The notes under the pieces: generated by a model | Seen by the model: only the letters and a program-made list of their open reading frames with translations | Databases searched by the model: none | What the model was told of the DNA's origin: nothing | Source: Amycolatopsis sulphurea | GTDB lineage: Bacteria > Actinomycetota > Actinomycetes > Mycobacteriales > Pseudonocardiaceae | Direction: 5' to 3' | Length of the DNA: 64,000 bases | NCBI RefSeq assembly: GCF_002564045.1 | Contig: NZ_PDJK01000002.1 | Coordinates: forward strand, 4,278,001-4,342,000 | Made by a program: the position numbers and the translations under genes | Shown here: one piece after another, positions 60,500 to 64,000 of the stretch | Layout of the letters: every line of letters starts with the position of its first letter | Numbering within the stretch: the stretch's first letter is position 1

Positions 60500-60529
60500 A
60501 CTCTGAGTCCGTGAAGGGCCCCTTCACAG
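60500..60529. repeat. Dispersed palindrome, right half interrupted by IS copy 2 (locus 13)
   Basis: ACTCTGAGTCC and the unit GTGAAGGGCCCCTTCAC, completing the element split by IS copy 2. Confidence 0.9.
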
Positions 60530-60597
60530 CTTTCCGGCTTGCCGGGCCGGTCGCAGGCTGACCCCGGGGTGGCTGCCGTCCCGGCCGCCTGATCGGC

Positions 60598-60810
60598 GAC
60601 CTGACCCGGCAGGCACCAACCCGACCCGGCAGGCATCAACCCGACCCGGCAGGCACCGGCCCCACCAACCCGACCCGGCCCGACCAACCCGACCCGGCCC
60701 GACCGACCCAACCCGACCCGACCGACCCAACCCGACCGGCCCACCCGGCCCAACCCAACCCCACCGACCCCACCCGGCCCGACCTGCCCACCAGCCCCAC
60801 CGGCCAGGCC
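60598..60810. repeat. GC-rich minisatellite upstream of hrpA
   Basis: About 210 bp of tandem, partly degenerate short repeats. First come three copies of CCGACCCGGCAGGCA(C/T)C-type units of about 19 bp, then many CCGACCCGGCC and CCGACCCAA units of 10-11 bp. One strand is almost free of thymine. No gene is supported in it. The hrpA start follows about 60 bp later. Confidence 0.85.
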
Positions 60811-60872
60811 GATCTCCGTCACAGGATATTCGGCAGCCCTGCCGGAGCGGCCCGGCTATCCTTGGCCGAGGT

Positions 60873-63800
60873 ATGTCCACTCCATCCTCTCTCCCAGAGC
60901 TGCGCGCCCAGCTGCCCGAGCTGATGCTGCGCGACGAGCACCGGCTGCGCCGCCGGCTCGACGGTGCCCGGCGTTCCCGGGACAAGCAGCACGCGGCCGA
61001 TCGGATCGCGGCCGACGTCGAGACCGCGCGGCTGCGGGTGCGGTCGCGCCGCGAGAGCGTGCCGAAGATCGAGTATCCGGCCGAGCTGCCGGTCAGCCGG
61101 CTCAAGGACGAGATCGCCGACGCCATCCGTGCGCACCAGGTGGTGATCGTCGCCGGGGAGACCGGGTCGGGCAAGACCACTCAGCTGCCGAAGATCTGCC
61201 TCGAACTCGGCCGCGGGGTGCGCGGGCAGATCGGGCACACCCAGCCGCGCCGGCTGGCCGCGCGCACGGTCGCCGATCGGATCGCCGGCGAGCTGAAGAC
61301 CGAGCTGGGGGAGGCCGTCGGCTACAAGGTCCGGTTCACCGATCATTCGGGCCAGGACACCCTCGTCAAACTGATGACCGACGGCATCCTGCTGGCCGAG
61401 GTGCAGACCGACCGGATGCTGCGCCAGTACGACACGCTGATCATCGACGAGGCGCACGAGCGCAGCCTCAACATCGACTTCCTGCTCGGCTACCTCAAGC
61501 AGCTGTTGCCGCGCCGCCCGGATCTCAAGGTCGTGATCACCTCGGCGACCATCGACCCGGAGCGGTTCTCGAAGCACTTCGGGGACGCGCCGATCGTCGA
61601 GGTCTCCGGGCGCACCTATCCGGTGGAGGTGCGTTACCGGCCGCTCGCCGATCCCGAGGATCCGGCGGCCGACCCGGACCGCGACCAGACGCAGGCGATC
61701 ACCGACGCCGTGCGCGAGCTGTCCGCCGAGGGACCCGGCGACATCCTGGTGTTCCTCTCCGGCGAACGCGAGATCCGCGACACCGCGGACGTGCTGAACC
61801 GGCTGAGCCTGCCGAACACCGAGGTACTGCCGCTCTACGCCCGGCTGTCCTCGGCCGATCAGCATCGGGTGTTCCAGCAGCACACCGGGCGGCGGATCGT
61901 GCTGGCCACCAACGTCGCCGAGACCTCGCTGACCGTGCCCGGCATCAAGTACGTGATCGACCCGGGTACGGCGCGCATCTCCCGGTACAGCCACCGCACG
62001 AAAGTGCAACGGCTGCCGATCGAGCCCGTTTCGCAGGCTTCGGCGAACCAGCGCAAGGGCCGCTGCGGCCGGACCTCGGACGGGATCTGCATCCGGCTGT
62101 ATTCCGAAGAGGACTTCGAATCCCGCCCGGAGTTCACCGATCCGGAGATCCTGCGCACCAACCTGGCGTCGGTGATCCTCCAGATGACCTCGCTCGGCCT
62201 CGGCGACATGGCCGCGTTCCCGTTCGTCGAGCCGCCGGATCGCCGCCAGGTCGCCGACGGCGTGCAGCTGCTGCGGGAGCTCGGCGCGTTCGAGGAGCAG
62301 GAGACCACGAAGCTCACCGAGGTCGGCCGTAAGCTCGCGCAGCTGCCGGTGGACCCGCGGATGGGCCGGATGGTGCTGGAGGCCGCGCGCAACGGCTGCG
62401 TGCGCGAGGTGATGATCATCGCCGCGGCACTGTCCATTCAGGACCCGCGGGAGCGGCCCGCGGAGAAGCAGCAGGCGGCGGACGCGCAGCACGCCCGGTT
62501 CGCCGACCCGTCCTCGGATTTCCTGGCCTACCTGAACCTCTGGGAGTACGTGAGCGAGCAGCAGAAAACGCTCAGCGGCAACCAGTTCCGCCGGATGTGC
62601 CGCACCGAGTACCTGAACTACCTGCGCATCCGGGAGTGGCAGGACATCTTCGGCCAGCTGCGCCAGCTCGCCAAACCGCTCGGCATCGCGCTGAGCACCA
62701 CCCCGGCCGAACCGCAGCGCGTGCACACCTCGCTGATCGCCGGGCTGCTCTCGCACATCGGGCTCAAGGACCCGGCGAAGGGCGATTATCTCGGTGCCCG
62801 CGGCGCGCGGTTCGCGGTGTTCCCCGGTTCGGCGCTGTTCAAGAAGCAGCCGCGCTGGGTGATGTCCGCGGAGCTGGTGGAGACCTCGCGGCTGTGGGCG
62901 CGGGTGAACGCGCGGATAGAGCCGGACTGGGTCGAGCCGCTGGCCGGGCACGTGGTCAAGCGCACCTACTCGGAACCGCACTGGGAGCGCAAACAGGGCG
63001 CGGTGATGGCGGTCGAGAAGGTGACCCTCTACGGCGTGCCGCTGGTCGCCGACCGTCGGGTGAACTACGGGCGGATCGATCCCGAGGTCTCGCGCGAGCT
63101 GTTCATCCGGCATGCGCTGGTGGAGGGTGACTGGCACACCGGCCACAAGTTCTTCGCGGAGAACCGCGCGCTGCTGGACGAGGTCGAGGACCTGGAGAAC
63201 CGTGCGCGGCGGCACGACATCCTGGTCGACGACGAGACGCTGTTCGAGTTCTACGACCGGCGCGTGCCCGCGGACGTGGTGTCCGTGCGGCATTTCGACA
63301 GCTGGTGGAAGCAGGCGCGGCGCGGGGATCCGGATCTGCTGTCCTTCGAGAAGTCCATGCTCATCAACGAATCCGCAGACGGTGTGCGTGAAACGGACTA
63401 CCCGGATTCGTGGACGCAGGGCGCGCTCGTCTTCGGCCTGACCTACCAGTTCGAACCGGGCGCGGACGCCGACGGGGTCACCGTGCACCTGCCGTTGCCG
63501 GTGCTGAACCAGGTGACGCCGGACGGGTTCGACTGGCAGGTGCCCGGGTTGCGCGAGGAGCTGACGACCCAGCTGATCAAATCATTGCCGAAGGCGTTGC
63601 GGCGCAACTTCGTGCCCGCGCCGGACACCGCGAAAGAAGTCCTTTCGCGAGTGTCCTCTTCGGATGGTCCGCTGCCGGAGGTGCTCTCCGACGAGCTGCA
63701 CGCGCTGCGTGGCGTGGACGTGCCACTGTCCGCATGGGACGTTTCGGCGGTGCCAGACCACCTGCGGATGACCTTCCGGGTGGTGGACGAACGGGGCAAG

Positions 63801-64000
63801 CGGGTCGCCGAGGGCAAGGATCTCGACGAGCTGAAGCGCCGGATGGCGCCCCGGGTGCGCGAGACGATTGCCAAGGCGGCCAACAGTATCGAGCAGGCCG
63901 GGCTGACCCGGCCGTCGTTCGGCGAGCTGCCGAAGGTGTTCGCCTCGACCCGGCGTGGGCACGATGTGAAGGCCTATCCCGCGCTGGTCGACGAGGGCGC
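60873..64000 (+). CDS. hrpA: ATP-dependent RNA helicase HrpA (partial, runs off the window)
   Basis: More than 1040 codons are visible with no stop; full-length HrpA is about 1300 residues, so the end is missing. It is a DEAH-box helicase. Motif I is VAGETGSGKTTQLPK, motif Ia HTQPRRLAART, motif II IIDEAHERS, motif III TSATIDPERF, motif V LATNVAETSLTVPG and motif VI QRKGRCGRTSDG. The HA2/OB-fold region follows, then the long C-terminal HrpA domain with QFEPGADADGVTVHLPLPVL. The ATG at 60873 has GAGG close upstream and gives MSTPSSLPELRAQLPELML. It probably acts in mRNA or ribosome metabolism (rescue of stalled ribosomes in other bacteria). Confidence 0.95.
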   Translation, partial: MSTPSSLPELRAQLPELMLRDEHRLRRRLDGARRSRDKQHAADRIAADVETARLRVRSRRESVPKIEYPAELPVSRLKDEIADAIRAHQVVIVAGETGSGKTTQLPKICLELGRGVRGQIGHTQPRRLAARTVADRIAGELKTELGEAVGYKVRFTDHSGQDTLVKLMTDGILLAEVQTDRMLRQYDTLIIDEAHERSLNIDFLLGYLKQLLPRRPDLKVVITSATIDPERFSKHFGDAPIVEVSGRTYPVEVRYRPLADPEDPAADPDRDQTQAITDAVRELSAEGPGDILVFLSGEREIRDTADVLNRLSLPNTEVLPLYARLSSADQHRVFQQHTGRRIVLATNVAETSLTVPGIKYVIDPGTARISRYSHRTKVQRLPIEPVSQASANQRKGRCGRTSDGICIRLYSEEDFESRPEFTDPEILRTNLASVILQMTSLGLGDMAAFPFVEPPDRRQVADGVQLLRELGAFEEQETTKLTEVGRKLAQLPVDPRMGRMVLEAARNGCVREVMIIAAALSIQDPRERPAEKQQAADAQHARFADPSSDFLAYLNLWEYVSEQQKTLSGNQFRRMCRTEYLNYLRIREWQDIFGQLRQLAKPLGIALSTTPAEPQRVHTSLIAGLLSHIGLKDPAKGDYLGARGARFAVFPGSALFKKQPRWVMSAELVETSRLWARVNARIEPDWVEPLAGHVVKRTYSEPHWERKQGAVMAVEKVTLYGVPLVADRRVNYGRIDPEVSRELFIRHALVEGDWHTGHKFFAENRALLDEVEDLENRARRHDILVDDETLFEFYDRRVPADVVSVRHFDSWWKQARRGDPDLLSFEKSMLINESADGVRETDYPDSWTQGALVFGLTYQFEPGADADGVTVHLPLPVLNQVTPDGFDWQVPGLREELTTQLIKSLPKALRRNFVPAPDTAKEVLSRVSSSDGPLPEVLSDELHALRGVDVPLSAWDVSAVPDHLRMTFRVVDERGKRVAEGKDLDELKRRMAPRVRETIAKAANSIEQAGLTRPSFGELPKVFASTRRGHDVKAYPALVDEG

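Noticed and set aside
6178..60529. Reading the palindromes as coding (they translate to VKGPFTDSESVKGPFTA)
   Set aside because: The phrase appears only because the repeat lacks stops in one frame. It occurs at frame ends and between genes, with no start signals of its own.
6178..60529. CRISPR array
   Set aside because: The palindromic repeats are kilobases apart with no regular spacers and no cas genes.
60819..63488. An 889-codon minus-strand frame opposite hrpA
   Set aside because: Antisense shadow: hrpA carries every helicase motif in the opposite strand, and this frame has none.
1..64000. tRNA or rRNA genes
   Set aside because: Reading through the non-coding gaps I saw no cloverleaf-like or rRNA-like sequence. 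I could not run a covariance search.

Overview
The window is very GC-rich actinomycete DNA. GC-rich third codon positions, GTG starts, actinobacterial cobalamin genes and DUF3558/EspG-type genes all fit Amycolatopsis. From 6.4 to 28.2 kb lies a complete type II (aromatic) polyketide cluster. Its gene content, order and strands match, from memory, the chelocardin (chd, atypical tetracycline) cluster of Amycolatopsis sulphurea. That match is recalled, not searched.

Layout. 0-6.2 kb: late cobalamin genes (end of cobB, cobC; cobU-cobT-cobS on the minus strand; cobD-cobQ). 6.4-28.9 kb: minimal PKS (KSalpha, chain-length factor, ACP), two didomain aromatase/cyclases, ketoreductase, two C/O-methyltransferases, two FAD monooxygenases (one fused in frame to a cyclase-family domain), an acyl-CoA ligase fused to an ABM domain, an aminotransferase, an NTF2-like protein, an orphan glycosyltransferase, a TetR/MFS efflux pair with a double operator, a SARP activator and an atypical LuxR-type regulator. 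No OxyD-like amidotransferase is present, which fits a tetracycline with a 2-acetyl rather than a 2-carboxamide group. 29.6-37.1 kb: a ROK kinase and gltB-gltD. 37.6-46 kb: IMPACT-family protein, a decayed stretch, a small EspG/PPE-like/DUF3558 type VII-associated operon with a frameshift, and an FAD/Fe-S oxidase. 46-58.7 kb: small membrane proteins, a two-component system, PIG-L deacetylase, DHFR-like and YCII-like proteins, VanW protein, phosphoesterase, PHP protein, GH46 chitosanase, a saccharopine-dehydrogenase-like oxidoreductase and a CPA2 antiporter. 60.9 kb to the end: hrpA helicase, cut by the window edge.

Two mobile or repetitive systems overlie this. The first is a family of intergenic palindromes, built from 17-nt hairpins (arms GTGAAGGG / CCCTTCAC around one variable base). 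These are often paired around a 13-nt palindrome GGACTCAGAGTCC, and occur at about a dozen loci. The second is an apparently identical 1657-bp IS4-family element present twice in opposite orientation, each time inserted exactly inside that 13-nt palindrome. Each transposase frame runs off the IS end and stops at a TGA supplied by the host palindrome. A 20-bp direct repeat around one palindrome between gltB and gltD, a duplicated ROK 3' end around another group, and a truncated ABC-ATPase beside a third suggest that the palindromes themselves move or mediate rearrangement.

How it works together: the minimal PKS, ketoreductase and cyclases would build and fold a decaketide; ligase, oxygenases, methyltransferases and aminotransferase tailor it; the TetR/MFS pair exports it; SARP and LuxR-type proteins control expression. 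The cluster sits between housekeeping genes (cobQ and gltBD).
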